From: Candidatus Zixiibacteriota bacterium
GTDB lineage: Bacteria; Zixibacteria; MSB-5A5; GN15; FEB-12
Reading direction: 5' to 3'
NCBI GenBank assembly: GCA_035380245.1
Contig: DAOSXA010000001.1
Span: 1 to 64,000 of the forward strand
Length of the DNA: 64,000 nt
Positions 1-8,039 of this stretch are shown piece after piece. The first letter of the stretch is position 1, and every line of letters begins with the position of its first letter. A program made the translations under genes and the position numbers. Under the pieces are notes generated by a model. That model was not told where the DNA came from and searched no databases. It saw nothing but the letters and a program-made list of their open reading frames with translations.

Positions 1-2
1 AG

Positions 3-200
3 TGCGGCCATTTGCTGCCCAAAAAAGCGTGGAACTGTCATTTCTGCGGATGGTCCTTGTATGACGCACAGCGCGACGCCTTGATGGGCCAAGCAGTCGT
101 TGAAGATGAGCGCAGAGATCTTTTTGACTCCAGCTACACAAGCGATATGGACCGCTTTATGGACAAACTCCAAAGGGATTCGCTGGACGTATCGAGTTGA
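3..200 (+). CDS. C-terminal fragment of a zinc-ribbon protein (5' end outside window)
   Basis: The reading frame is open from the first in-frame codon of the window to a TGA at 198-200, so this is the tail of a longer protein. The visible residues start CGHLLPKKAWNCHFCGW, which is the second half of one zinc knuckle (C-G-H) followed by a complete CxxC knuckle with the Gly-Trp that often follows in treble-clef or rubredoxin-like ribbons. The last 40 or so residues are acidic and probably helical and show no further motif. The function of the whole protein cannot be told from this fragment. A TTG at 12 could be taken as a start, but that would cut the zinc ribbon in half, so I read it as truncated by the window edge. 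A degenerate diadenylate cyclase relic lies just downstream on the same strand. Confidence 0.6.
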   Translation, partial: CGHLLPKKAWNCHFCGWSLYDAQRDALMGQAVVEDERRDLFDSSYTSDMDRFMDKLQRDSLDVSS

Positions 201-224
201 CAGGCCTCGGCATGAGGAAGGTGA

Positions 225-508
225 ATGATACACCGCAGCAAAGGGGAACTGCTGGCGCAAGCCTGAAGGACGCCTCGATGGGGCATTTGTCATACCGCGA
301 TGACGGTGTCGCCCTGGCGGCAGGTCGGCACCTGGCCCCATCAGTGGAAACGTCCGAGTTGCCCCAGGGGCTCGGCGCTCGGCATCGGAGCGCCGCCGGC
401 ATAACAGCATTGACCAATGCCATCGCGGTGGTGGTATCCGAAACCACCGGCGATGTCCGGATTTTTAGTCGCGGCAAACTCTATATGGAAATTGAGAAGG
501 CAAAATAA
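225..508 (+). pseudogene. Frameshifted relic of a diadenylate cyclase (DisA_N/DAC) domain
   Basis: From 299 to 508 one frame encodes the C-terminal part of a DAC domain: DDGVALAAGRHL, then GLGARHRSAAGIT with the RHR nucleotide-binding motif, then NAIAVVVSETTGDVRIF. The DGA motif expected just upstream is missing in that frame but appears as DGAFVIPR in the neighbouring frame at 277-300. LKDA, the residues expected before it, are at 263-274 in the first frame, and GELLAQA at 243-263 is in the third frame. Reading across three single-base shifts gives a continuous DacZ-like sequence. The N-terminal half of the domain is not visible upstream. A translated piece could start at ATG 212 or TTG 197, but it would lack DGA and probably be inactive. 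Clustered sequencing errors are the main alternative to a decayed gene. Confidence 0.55.
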
Positions 509-518
509 GTCGCTGTTG

Positions 519-2009
519 TCATATCGCCATGCCGCGCAACGCATCCAACAAGACCCGCATGGCGATGCAGTCGTCCTCGTTATAATCCAGGATGCGTTGG
601 CGCAGACAGCTGTCTTGCGTCTCCACCCAGCGGTGATACCATTCTATTGATGCGGCCCCCGACGGCTCCTTGTCCCGCCACTTGAATCCGAGATAGGTCG
701 CCAGGGTTTTTATGGAATAATCATTGGTGGGCCACTCGGTTTTTTTCCTTACGACATCCGTGTAAAGGTCTATGGCTACCGAGGGTGAGAACAGGTTTTC
801 AATCTCTTCCTCCGAAGCAATATCCGCGAAACGCTTCTGGAGCTTGCGCAACGTGGTTCTTTCATAATGCGAATAATAATAGATTACATATGCGTCACGG
901 CTCCGCAGAAAATTTATGGCTTGATCAAAGGCTTTTCGTTCCTGCCCCTCGGTTGGCCGATCGGCAAAGAAGGCATGGTATGTTTCTTCATTCGGTTTGG
1001 ACCTGTTGCGTTCAATGAACCCATGAAGATAGCAGCAGTCGCGCATGGGGTCGGTTTCAACATCGAAAAAAAGCTCGATATCGGCTTCCGGAAATGTGAT
1101 CGGTTCTTTTAGATAGGGTTGGGAACTGGGGCTCGCCAACAATGCGGCCCGTGCCTGAAACCGCCGAATCGTTTTGGCGCTGATCCGAGGAAAAATCGTT
1201 TTTTTTCCCTGGACAATGCCGGTCAAGTCGGCTTGGGCCAGATTATGAACGGTTTTCAAATGGCGGTACATGGCGTCCCTCTTGGCCCGCCCCAATTCGG
1301 GTATCAAGGTCAGATCGTCATCTTGCTTGAGCTGGGCGCGGCAATGCGACCGCCAGTGGCAGAGCTTGCAGACGGCGCACAAGGCTGCGAGGGGCTCTTG
1401 CTCCCGATTTTTGATGGCAATAACGGCATCGAGGCATTCTTGATAGAGATCCCACAGGCTGCGGTCATCCCTTTTTGAAATCGAGGTATCCAGATCATAA
1501 TCGACCTCTTGGCCGTGGACATCCCATATGAACGGAAAACGGTCTCGTGACAAAAAACCCACTTGACCAAGGATATCCGTATACAAGGCAAGCTGGACAG
1601 CGTAATGCCGCTTCAGTTTGCCATCGGACTCATCATCCATTCCCTCGATACCTGCGCCGCTCTTTATGTCACCCGCCACATAGCCGCTACCTTTTTGAAC
1701 CAGGAGGTCTGGTTCCCCGACAAGCGTGTCGGTCCGAATTCTGCCGCCATAAATGATTTTTTCGCCCAGGCGCATCAGCCGCAGCGTTTGCCGCTCTTTT
1801 TCCCGCGGTTCAAGGGAGCGAAGGTCGGCAAACGGTACGTCCAACTTTTCCATTGTTTCACGCTCGAAGGCATTGCCCCGCTCCCACAAAAGCTCGACGA
1901 ATGCGCTGACGCGATCCTTTTTGGAGGGGTCCCCAAAGAAATCAAGCTGAACCCGGCGGGGGCATTGAACATAATTGTATAATGTCGAGGCCGTGATCCG
2001 TTTTTCCAT
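519..2009 (-). CDS. TM0106-family RecB-like nuclease with C-terminal RNase H-like domain
   Basis: This 496-residue protein has two nuclease modules. The N-terminal half is a PD-(D/E)xK (Cas4/RecB-like) domain, with GEPDLLV followed by VAGDIKSG as the metal-binding Asp and the D-x-K core. A cysteine group near residue 210 (CAVCKLCHWRSHC), together with an N-terminal YVQCPRR, fits the Fe-S cluster site of such nucleases. The C-terminal half is a DEDD-type ribonuclease H-like domain (YprB-like): LFFDVETDP supplies the first acidic pair, and YNEDDC near the end supplies the last acidic residues. The length is usual for COG2251 proteins, which are thought to act on nucleic acid in repair or RNA metabolism; the substrate is unknown. 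The start is the ATG at 2009, and its ribosome site is weak. It is convergent with the DAC relic and appears monocistronic. Confidence 0.85.
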   Translation of the reverse strand: MEKRITASTLYNYVQCPRRVQLDFFGDPSKKDRVSAFVELLWERGNAFERETMEKLDVPFADLRSLEPREKERQTLRLMRLGEKIIYGGRIRTDTLVGEPDLLVQKGSGYVAGDIKSGAGIEGMDDESDGKLKRHYAVQLALYTDILGQVGFLSRDRFPFIWDVHGQEVDYDLDTSISKRDDRSLWDLYQECLDAVIAIKNREQEPLAALCAVCKLCHWRSHCRAQLKQDDDLTLIPELGRAKRDAMYRHLKTVHNLAQADLTGIVQGKKTIFPRISAKTIRRFQARAALLASPSSQPYLKEPITFPEADIELFFDVETDPMRDCCYLHGFIERNRSKPNEETYHAFFADRPTEGQERKAFDQAINFLRSRDAYVIYYYSHYERTTLRKLQKRFADIASEEEIENLFSPSVAIDLYTDVVRKKTEWPTNDYSIKTLATYLGFKWRDKEPSGAASIEWYHRWVETQDSCLRQRILDYNEDDCIAMRVLLDALRGMAI

Positions 2010-2930
2010 GGCACTAAAATTTATTCGGTGACGATCCGGAACATGTATTTTTTTGCTTAATTTACAATTAGTTGTTAATAATTTTGCACATTGGCAATCA
2101 CGCCATTATAGCTCAATCGGAGAGAGACTGAAAATGGTCATTTTTTATAAAACGGACACATTTCATCAATCACAAGGAAATTCATACTGACACCACCTCC
2201 GCATCCCCGAGAATGGCCTGATCTTTGATAACCATTCGATATTGGAGTGTTTCGATTAGATGCAGATGAAAAGTAACAGGATACTGGAGACCTGGATTGT
2301 GATATCGCTTCATTTGAAGTGCAAACGGGAATCGAACCCACGTCCGTTCTCTGTTTGGGGAAAATGTGGAGAAAACGATTTCCCGTAAATGGACGCGGAG
2401 AATGAGGCCTTGAAACATCTTAAAGCGTTGTAATCAAATGTTTTTTATGTGTCAGCGCGTATGAGACGAATTTACCGGAAGGCGGCGTTCCCTCCACCAA
2501 ATTTATAACACATCACATAGCCATATGTTACTTGAAGCTCGGGGAGATAGGGTTCCCGTGGGAATCCTAAACAAGCTCCGGGTTACTCGGTCTAAGCGAA
2601 CCGGAGAAAGAGCACTGGATGTCCCGTAAGGCAAGTCGATAAATATACTCGCCTTCACAAGCAGCTTACTTCTTTTACGTTCTATTATGTTATAACAAAA
2701 GCTATTATGCTGATATGATCTCTGATCTGAGACAACGGGTGGCAAGACATAATGTCAAAGAAAATGCGACGTGGACGGTTCATCGGCTACCCGTGGAACT
2801 TGTTATAAAGAACAACATAAGAAATAATCCAGGCCTTCAAAAGAGATTCGAGCACAATAAATCCCGTGGCTGAAGCAACGGGCTACTTGTCAATAATCTT
2901 TGAATGAAACAGACGGTATGAAAAGCAAAA
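2010..2930. other. 920-bp gene-free region with tRNA/tmRNA-like fragments
   Basis: No convincing coding sequence is present. Two scraps look like decayed tRNA pieces: at 2106-2130 (+) a D-arm-like stretch (tagctcaatcggagagag), and at 2322-2344 (-) a T-arm-like stretch (gggttcgattcccgt). Neither can be folded into a complete tRNA. At 2486-2541 lies a repeat shared with 12664-12726. The last 250 bases before the aldo/keto reductase are AT-rich and should hold its promoter, but I see no clear -35/-10 pair. Confidence 0.5.
2486..2541 (+). repeat. Degenerate direct repeat, copy A (tmRNA 3'-end-like, candidate att scar)
   Basis: The core cctccaccaaatttataac is followed by acatca and, 20 bases on, by ttactt and agctcggg. 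It aligns with 12664-12726, which has cctccgccaaatttatgac, acatc, ttacataaggctcggg. The CCTCCACCA segment is what one expects at the 3' end of a tmRNA whose acceptor strand reads CACCTCC plus ACCA. Integrases commonly recombine at such ends, so I read the pair as remnants of attachment sites around an old insertion. Confidence 0.45.
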
Positions 2931-4136
2931 ATGAACAGGCGTAAATTTATATCTCTGGCAGCAGGAACGGGAGCCGCTCTTGTATCATCCCCGTGGCTTG
3001 GGAATCAGGTATTCGCAAATGTGGAGAATTTGGATCAACAAATGAATAGCATCGTCCCTAAAAGAGCATTCGGGAACTCCGGCGTAATGGTATCAAAACT
3101 CTGCCTGGGCGGAGGATCGTTTATGGCCACAGCGAGCGAGCCGATATTGGCAGAAGCTCTAAAATACGATGTGGATTTTTGGGAAATTGTGTCATTCACC
3201 GGAAATGCGTATGCCGAATATTTCAAGAAGAATCCCGGCGCGCGAGACAGGATTTTCCTATCCGGGAAGGTTTATTCAACCAATCCATCCGTAATGCAGG
3301 AGCAGTTGGACAAGATTCTCATGGAGAACCAGACTTCAGTTATAGATTTCCTGGCTGTGCATGTGATAGATAATATCGAGATGATGAATGAGGATGTAAG
3401 AAAATGGGCTGAGCAAGCCAAAAGAGAGAAAAAGATTCGCTTTTTCGGGTTCTGTACTCACCGGAATATTGCCGATTGTCTCAACAGAGGAGCGGATCTG
3501 GGTTGGATTGATGGAATACAGGTAGCCTATAACTATCGAATGCAGGGTATTGACAGCATGGAAAATGCCCTGCAAAAATGCCATGAAAAGGGTATTGGAA
3601 TCATAGCTGTCAAATCCATGGGGCTCTGCTCGGTGAAAAAGGAAGAACTTCAAAAGCTTCCACTCAACGATGAAAGAGTCAATTCAGAATTGAACACCCA
3701 TGATTTGTCTTTCGAACAGGCAAAACTGAAAGCAATCTGGCAGAACTCCAGTTTGACTTCCGTCTGCTCCCTTATGTCAACCCCGGAGATTCTAAGGTTG
3801 AATGTTGAGGCGGCCGATGAAAAACCACTTGATGCCGAAGTCATCAAATTGCTTGAGGATTACGCCGAGGCTACCGGAAGATATTACTGCAGACGTTGTG
3901 GACAATGCGGTACGGCAAATGCAGATAATATCCCGATATTTGAAATTATGGAATTACTCATGTACGCAAGGGCTTATGGCTTGACGGATATGGCGACAAA
4001 GATGTTCGCACGGATACCGGCGGCAATTCGCAGCAAGATATCCGAAAGTGACTTTTCAACTGCTGAAAAGCTATGCCCGCAAAAAATGCCAATATCGCAT
4101 TTAATGAAAGAAGCCTATGCTGAACTGAACGGTTAG
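2931..4136 (+). CDS. Tat-exported aldo/keto reductase-family protein with altered active site
   Basis: The protein has 401 residues. It begins MNRRKFISLAAGTGAALVSS, a twin-arginine signal, so it should be exported folded to the periplasm. Residues 45-300 follow the aldo/keto reductase barrel: RAFGNSGVMVSKLCLGGG at the first strand, SGKV with Lys113 and AVHVID with His144 of the usual tetrad. The segment that normally carries catalytic Asp and Tyr reads FWEIVSFTGN, so Glu85 stands for Asp, and Tyr is replaced by Phe or Thr. A C-terminal cysteine group, CRRCGQC (Cys320, 323, 326), recalls the ferredoxin-like tail of some family members but lacks the fourth Cys. It may be a non-classical reductase or a binding protein. 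It stands alone between gene-free regions, and the ribosome site before ATG 2931 is poor. Confidence 0.85.
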   Translation: MNRRKFISLAAGTGAALVSSPWLGNQVFANVENLDQQMNSIVPKRAFGNSGVMVSKLCLGGGSFMATASEPILAEALKYDVDFWEIVSFTGNAYAEYFKKNPGARDRIFLSGKVYSTNPSVMQEQLDKILMENQTSVIDFLAVHVIDNIEMMNEDVRKWAEQAKREKKIRFFGFCTHRNIADCLNRGADLGWIDGIQVAYNYRMQGIDSMENALQKCHEKGIGIIAVKSMGLCSVKKEELQKLPLNDERVNSELNTHDLSFEQAKLKAIWQNSSLTSVCSLMSTPEILRLNVEAADEKPLDAEVIKLLEDYAEATGRYYCRRCGQCGTANADNIPIFEIMELLMYARAYGLTDMATKMFARIPAAIRSKISESDFSTAEKLCPQKMPISHLMKEAYAELNG

Positions 4137-4196
4137 GTATCATGCTGCCGTTTCCCCCCTGACGACCTTGACTGGAGCAGGCTCATATCTTTGAGC

Positions 4197-4280
4197 CATT
4201 GAAAATCAACAGTAAGCGCCTGAAATAAGGGCGCTTTTACGCTTTCTCCCACCTGAATAACACCGAATATCGTGCAATAA
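4197..4280 (+). repeat. Direct repeat with conserved hairpin, left copy
   Basis: This 84-base stretch matches 11035-11115 in the same orientation, at roughly three bases in four by eye: aaaatcaac..aag.gcctga.ata..ggcgctt, then gaataacaccg.atatcgtgca. The centre forms a stem, aagcgcc with ggcgctt. The other copy keeps this stem although its bases differ (aagtgcctg with caggcgctt), which suggests the fold is selected. The two copies bracket the block from PAP2 to PepSY (4372-10824). It could be a recombination site or a transcription terminator that travels with a cassette. Confidence 0.6.
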
Positions 4281-4288
4281 CTTACAAC

Positions 4289-4304
4289 AATTGTGGCCAC
4301 AATT
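4289..4304. promoter_or_regulatory. 16-bp perfect palindrome
   Basis: The sequence aattgtggccacaatt is a perfect palindrome, and its right arm is partly repeated just after (ttggtcaca). It lies immediately beside the left direct repeat and about 70 bases beyond the 3' end of the PAP2 gene. It could be a binding site for a dimeric regulator or a recombinase accessory site. There is no gene start next to it to say which. Confidence 0.35.
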
Positions 4305-4371
4305 TGGTCACAGTGAGGTGAGCATCATTGTGCCACGACGCAAGTGTAAAGCCCGACCCGTAGCAGCTAAA

Positions 4372-5238
4372 CTAAAACCTCATGGCAAACGAAAAACCAA
4401 CTACACCGTCATTTATCAGTGGAGCAATCGAGATTTTGTTTTCGGACTTCTTCCGTCGCGCCAGCTTCAATGACACATAGGTTCCGAGAATTCCCCCAGC
4501 GACAACATCACTCACATAATGCCTGCCTTCCTGAAGTCGGGACAAGCCTACATAACCGGCCAAGACAAAAGCCGGGATACCCCATGTCTTGCCGAAATCG
4601 GCATATACTGTACTCGCGGCTGCGAAAGCAGACGACGTGTGGCCTGAAGGATATGAGTAGGATCCTCCGTTTGGTCTAGTTCTGTTGATACTGGCCTTTA
4701 GAGCTATAGTTAAAAATCCGTTGACAGCTTGGGCCCGGAAGAGGTCAGAGCCGAATTCACTCAATCGCTGGGAACCGGCTGCTTCGCCAATACCCCATGA
4801 TAGCACAGATGCAGCAACGGGAAAGGCGCCATTACCAATAGTTTCTCCAACTTCGAAGAAATTGTCTGCAAACATCGAGGGCCCCCACAGCTCGGTGAAC
4901 TCGGGAGATTCTCGGCGGAAGGAAGGAGAGAAGACAGACGGGGCTGCAGCGATTCCGCCTACAATGCCATAGAAGTCACGTTGTGTAACCAAGTATACAA
5001 TGTCGTCGTATAGCTGGTGCAAGATGAATGGTCGATTGGAAGGCTCATTGCTTGGATTACGCAAGAAGCTCATTTGATGTATGTAGTCCGTTGGCGATGG
5101 GGACTGATAAAAAGAACTGAGTCCCTGAGTGGTGAGAATGTCACCTGCGAATGCAGATGTTCCCCAAGCAAAGCTAACAGCGGAAGCAATAATGATCGAT
5201 AGGATTAGGATGTTGAACGCGCTTCGATTTGACTGCAT
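4372..5238 (-). CDS. PAP2-family phosphatase, periplasmic
   Basis: The 288-residue protein has the three signature motifs of PAP2 phosphatases near its C-terminus, in order: KASINRTRP (K-x6-RP), YPSGHTSSAFA (PSGH) and GLSRLQEGRHYVSDV (SR-x5-H-x3-D), so the Arg, His and Asp of the catalytic site are all present. The family removes phosphate from lipid pyrophosphates, phosphatidic acid or similar molecules at the membrane. The start is placed at ATG 5238, 21 codons inside the longest frame. It has agagg seven bases upstream and begins directly with a signal peptide ending near TSAFAGD. The next gene encodes an integral glycosyltransferase that would use polyprenyl-phosphate-sugar donors, so a role in recycling the lipid carrier is plausible but unproven. 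Confidence 0.88.
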   Translation of the reverse strand: MQSNRSAFNILILSIIIASAVSFAWGTSAFAGDILTTQGLSSFYQSPSPTDYIHQMSFLRNPSNEPSNRPFILHQLYDDIVYLVTQRDFYGIVGGIAAAPSVFSPSFRRESPEFTELWGPSMFADNFFEVGETIGNGAFPVAASVLSWGIGEAAGSQRLSEFGSDLFRAQAVNGFLTIALKASINRTRPNGGSYSYPSGHTSSAFAAASTVYADFGKTWGIPAFVLAGYVGLSRLQEGRHYVSDVVAGGILGTYVSLKLARRKKSENKISIAPLINDGVVGFSFAMRF

Positions 5239-5360
5239 CAGTGGACCTCTTTTCCTCCACCTAATACGGCGGACAAAATGCGGTGCGAAAGAATGCACCA
5301 ATAGTTGGAATCATATTTTGTCACATTAGCAGTCAAATATCTCTCTTGCTCCTTTCACTT

Positions 5361-6977
5361 TCAAAGAGCCAAAGGTCTGGTCTCTTGTAGTGCTTTCGAT
5401 GTGTATCTATAGCCAACCCGCCAATAGAAATGCCCTACTTCACCATCATAGTTGTAGAGCCGTTCAGTGTTTATCATGCCCAAATCAGCGAAATGTTCGA
5501 CAATTGAAGTTTGGTTTAGTTGGCTTTCTCCAAAGCTGATGAGCAACGCATCCCGACCGTTGATGGACTCCGGTGTAACCCAAGTGGCCCACATCAGTCC
5601 ATTCCTTCCGATGAGATTCTGCCCACCGATTTCCTGAAGACTATCGATGTCAGTATTATGATCGGGATCATAGAAGTTTGCCTGACTGGCCAGCCAGTAC
5701 TTATCAAGACCAATTATGATCGGTTCGGTACCGGTGCTGTCTTCGAGACGAGTCTCGATTTCCTCGACCTTATCGCCAAAGATTTTCCACGCTATTGGGA
5801 ACTTCATTCCGCTTTCTTTTTCAATTCCCGGCATTCCACCAACCATATAAGTAAAACCGGCGGCGTAGAACACGACCAAGATACTTGCTGTAACAAGCCA
5901 GCATCGAGCAAGCGAACCGCCGGTCGATTTGTTGTGCCATATCTCGATTCCGTGAATCCTCGCTGCTATCAGCGGAAGGAGGGATAGCCACACCGGCCCG
6001 GTCCAATTGAGTTTCGGTTGTCCCTGGATACTGTGAATCATGAATACAGCAAGCGGCACAACTGAGAATGTCAGAAGGAAAAGGTATTGCCTATAGTGCT
6101 GCAGGTCATCCTGCTTTATCGCTATTCGACGCCTGCCGACGTCCCATATAACTCGCACAGCCTCGTAGAATCCAAGCGGACTGAGAAGTACCAGTATGCT
6201 TCCGATCAGAATGTGCAGATGGAAGTCCATTCCTCCTGACCATCGTCGCGTTCCCTGAAAGGCAAATGACATCCATTGGTGTTCAGCATTCCAGTAGAGC
6301 ACAGGCGAAAAAAGAAGCAACCCAATGACAAGAGCAATGTAAGGTTGAGGTTTTCGGAACCATCTACGGGATTCTCTGTCAATTAACATATACCCAAGTG
6401 TCGCGGGTATAATCAGCCCCATGGTGTATTTTGACAATAAACCCAGACCGAGAAAGACACCGGCAGCGTACCAGGCTCGAGACTGATTTTGTGTCAGGGA
6501 TTTTGCGAGAAAATAAAGGGCACTCGCCCAACACACGTAGAAAGGAGCATCAGGCGTCATAAGGAATCCGACTGACATATATATGGGTAGTGTCACGAGG
6601 AGCAGAAGCACTACTTTGCCCGTAGACCTTCCGACAATAACAACAGAAAGTCGAAACATGAAATAGGCCAGTCCAAACCAGCCAAGAAACGCCGGCAGAC
6701 GGACCGAGAATTCGCTGCGTCCGAGGACTGTTTCGGATAGATGAATAAGCCACGCTACCATAGGCGGGTGGTCCAGGTAACCGATATCCAGGTGCTGGGC
6801 GTAATTCCAGTAGTAGGCCTCTTCGGGGAGGAGATTCAGCATTCCCATGAAAACGAGCCTGACCAGTACGGCAACAGCGATTATCAGCCAGATAAGACCG
6901 ACACCTCCCTGAGTTATTGAATTGAACATCATCGGTAATGATGTTCGAAGCTGTTTTCGTGAAAATCTATTGATCAC
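5361..6977 (-). CDS. ArnT/PMT-like membrane glycosyltransferase (GT39/GT83 superfamily)
   Basis: This polytopic protein has 538 residues. After the first membrane helix it has the diagnostic loop LLPEEAYYWNYAQHLDIGY, followed by LDHPPMVAWLI. This matches the family of GT-C transferases that move a sugar from a polyprenyl-phosphate carrier to lipid A, protein or polysaccharide on the outer face of the inner membrane. The acidic pair in that loop is the expected metal/donor-binding site. About ten further hydrophobic segments follow, then a soluble C-terminal domain of about 130 residues. The annotated start is a GTG at 6977 with a weak ribosome site; the ATG pair 15 codons in is an alternative. 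It is transcribed in the same direction as the PAP2 gene about 120 bases downstream. The acceptor is unknown. Confidence 0.85.
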   Translation of the reverse strand: MINRFSRKQLRTSLPMMFNSITQGGVGLIWLIIAVAVLVRLVFMGMLNLLPEEAYYWNYAQHLDIGYLDHPPMVAWLIHLSETVLGRSEFSVRLPAFLGWFGLAYFMFRLSVVIVGRSTGKVVLLLLVTLPIYMSVGFLMTPDAPFYVCWASALYFLAKSLTQNQSRAWYAAGVFLGLGLLSKYTMGLIIPATLGYMLIDRESRRWFRKPQPYIALVIGLLLFSPVLYWNAEHQWMSFAFQGTRRWSGGMDFHLHILIGSILVLLSPLGFYEAVRVIWDVGRRRIAIKQDDLQHYRQYLFLLTFSVVPLAVFMIHSIQGQPKLNWTGPVWLSLLPLIAARIHGIEIWHNKSTGGSLARCWLVTASILVVFYAAGFTYMVGGMPGIEKESGMKFPIAWKIFGDKVEEIETRLEDSTGTEPIIIGLDKYWLASQANFYDPDHNTDIDSLQEIGGQNLIGRNGLMWATWVTPESINGRDALLISFGESQLNQTSIVEHFADLGMINTERLYNYDGEVGHFYWRVGYRYTSKALQETRPLAL

Positions 6978-7023
6978 AATCTGGCTCTATCCTGAGAAAC
7001 ATATAATAGGCTTATCCACTTAT

Positions 7024-7842
7024 TCACCGGCTTATTTCCAACTCACCTTCTTCAACACGGATACTATCGCTCTTCTTATGTTCCCTTAGAACCAACACCA
7101 ATAGGATCGCAACGAAAAACACTGAGGAGCCAATTGTCCCAAGGTTGAGTCCACCGGATGCGAGAGGTTTTGTGAGGAAATCACCAAATGTCGCTCCAAA
7201 CGGGCGAGTAAGCACGAAAGCAATCCAGAACAGCAATATCCTTGAGATTCTGGTGTAATAATACAGCAACGCAGTAACAATAAGCACGCCGCTCAGAAGA
7301 ATGGCACTGCCAGCAAACCCGATTCCTGAGGTATCCGCAAGATAGTCACCTAATGCGGTTCCCAGAGTATTGGCAATCAAGAAGGCCAACCAATAGAAGC
7401 TCTCTGCACGCGGAGTCACGATCTTTTCAACTGAAATTGACTTTTCCACGATGCGCCAGATACCAAGGATCGCCAGTAAAGCTCCGATTAGAACCATCGA
7501 ACCGGTGGCATAGCCGAATCCCAAGGTTCGATCCATGAAGTCGGACATGGCAGTACCGGCCAGACTCGTAGCGGTAAACACCAGCCAATAGACTGAAGGA
7601 TTGTACCGTTTCATAAATTGCTTGAGCGTGAAAAGCAGGATAAACGAACCAAAGAACATCATTGCGGTCGTGGCATACCCCAGGTTGAAAGTCATTGAAA
7701 GCATATCGGCTCCGGTCTCACCCAGAGTCGTTGCAGCGATTTTGATAGCCCAGTATGATATGACGATTTCAGGAACCCGATTGTCAGCAAAGGTCTCAGA
7801 AAGCGACTTGTTTACAAGCCTTTTCGTTTTCGTTGATGTCAT
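7024..7842 (-). CDS. DUF347 (COG4705) membrane protein, four-repeat type
   Basis: The 272-residue integral membrane protein is built from four copies of a repeat of about 60 residues. Each copy has a Thr/Gly/Asp signature: TTLGETGADMLS, TSLAGTAMSDFMD, NTLGTALGDYLAD and RPFGATFGDFLTK. Each is followed by LGYATTAMM-type glycine-rich segments and a second helix. That is the layout of COG4705 proteins, whose function I do not know from established work. The start was chosen at ATG 7842, which has gaggg just upstream; the 43 codons before it in the frame are not conserved-looking. It diverges from the OmpR-type regulator at 8040 and shares an intergenic region that holds a direct-repeat operator, so it is probably under that regulator. 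Confidence 0.85.
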   Translation of the reverse strand: MTSTKTKRLVNKSLSETFADNRVPEIVISYWAIKIAATTLGETGADMLSMTFNLGYATTAMMFFGSFILLFTLKQFMKRYNPSVYWLVFTATSLAGTAMSDFMDRTLGFGYATGSMVLIGALLAILGIWRIVEKSISVEKIVTPRAESFYWLAFLIANTLGTALGDYLADTSGIGFAGSAILLSGVLIVTALLYYYTRISRILLFWIAFVLTRPFGATFGDFLTKPLASGGLNLGTIGSSVFFVAILLVLVLREHKKSDSIRVEEGELEISR

Positions 7843-7986
7843 ATTTCCCTCGTTTCCAATTTTGTTATCGTGCTCAATATTGAGGGTTATGATGAAATCA
7901 AGATGAAAGAACCATGCTTTTTTCAGTTTCACTGATTTTAGACGTTCTTGCGGACCTTGAACGACTGACATTTATCATACCGCCCT

Positions 7987-8003
7987 TTTCATCTGCATTT
8001 CAT
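7987..8003 (+). promoter_or_regulatory. Candidate OmpR-type operator, tttcat-N5-tttcat
   Basis: Two identical hexamers, tttcat, are separated by five bases (ctgca). This gives the 11-bp head-to-tail spacing that OmpR/PhoB-family winged-helix regulators bind as dimers. The same hexamers with the same spacing recur at 10173-10189 before the PepSY gene. The site is 36 bases before the start of the regulator gene and about 145 bases before the divergent DUF347 gene. Confidence 0.6.
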
Positions 8004-8039
8004 GTTTGTTTTTGTTATTTTGATTCAGGAGAATGAAAA

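Noticed and set aside
2180..2418. Possible complete minus-strand tRNA
   Set aside because: Only the T-arm-like part is present; no D-arm, anticodon arm or pairing acceptor 5' strand could be placed around it.
4291..4473. 60-codon plus-strand frame after the left repeat
   Set aside because: It overlaps the 3' end of the PAP2 gene, starts without a ribosome site and has no conserved features.
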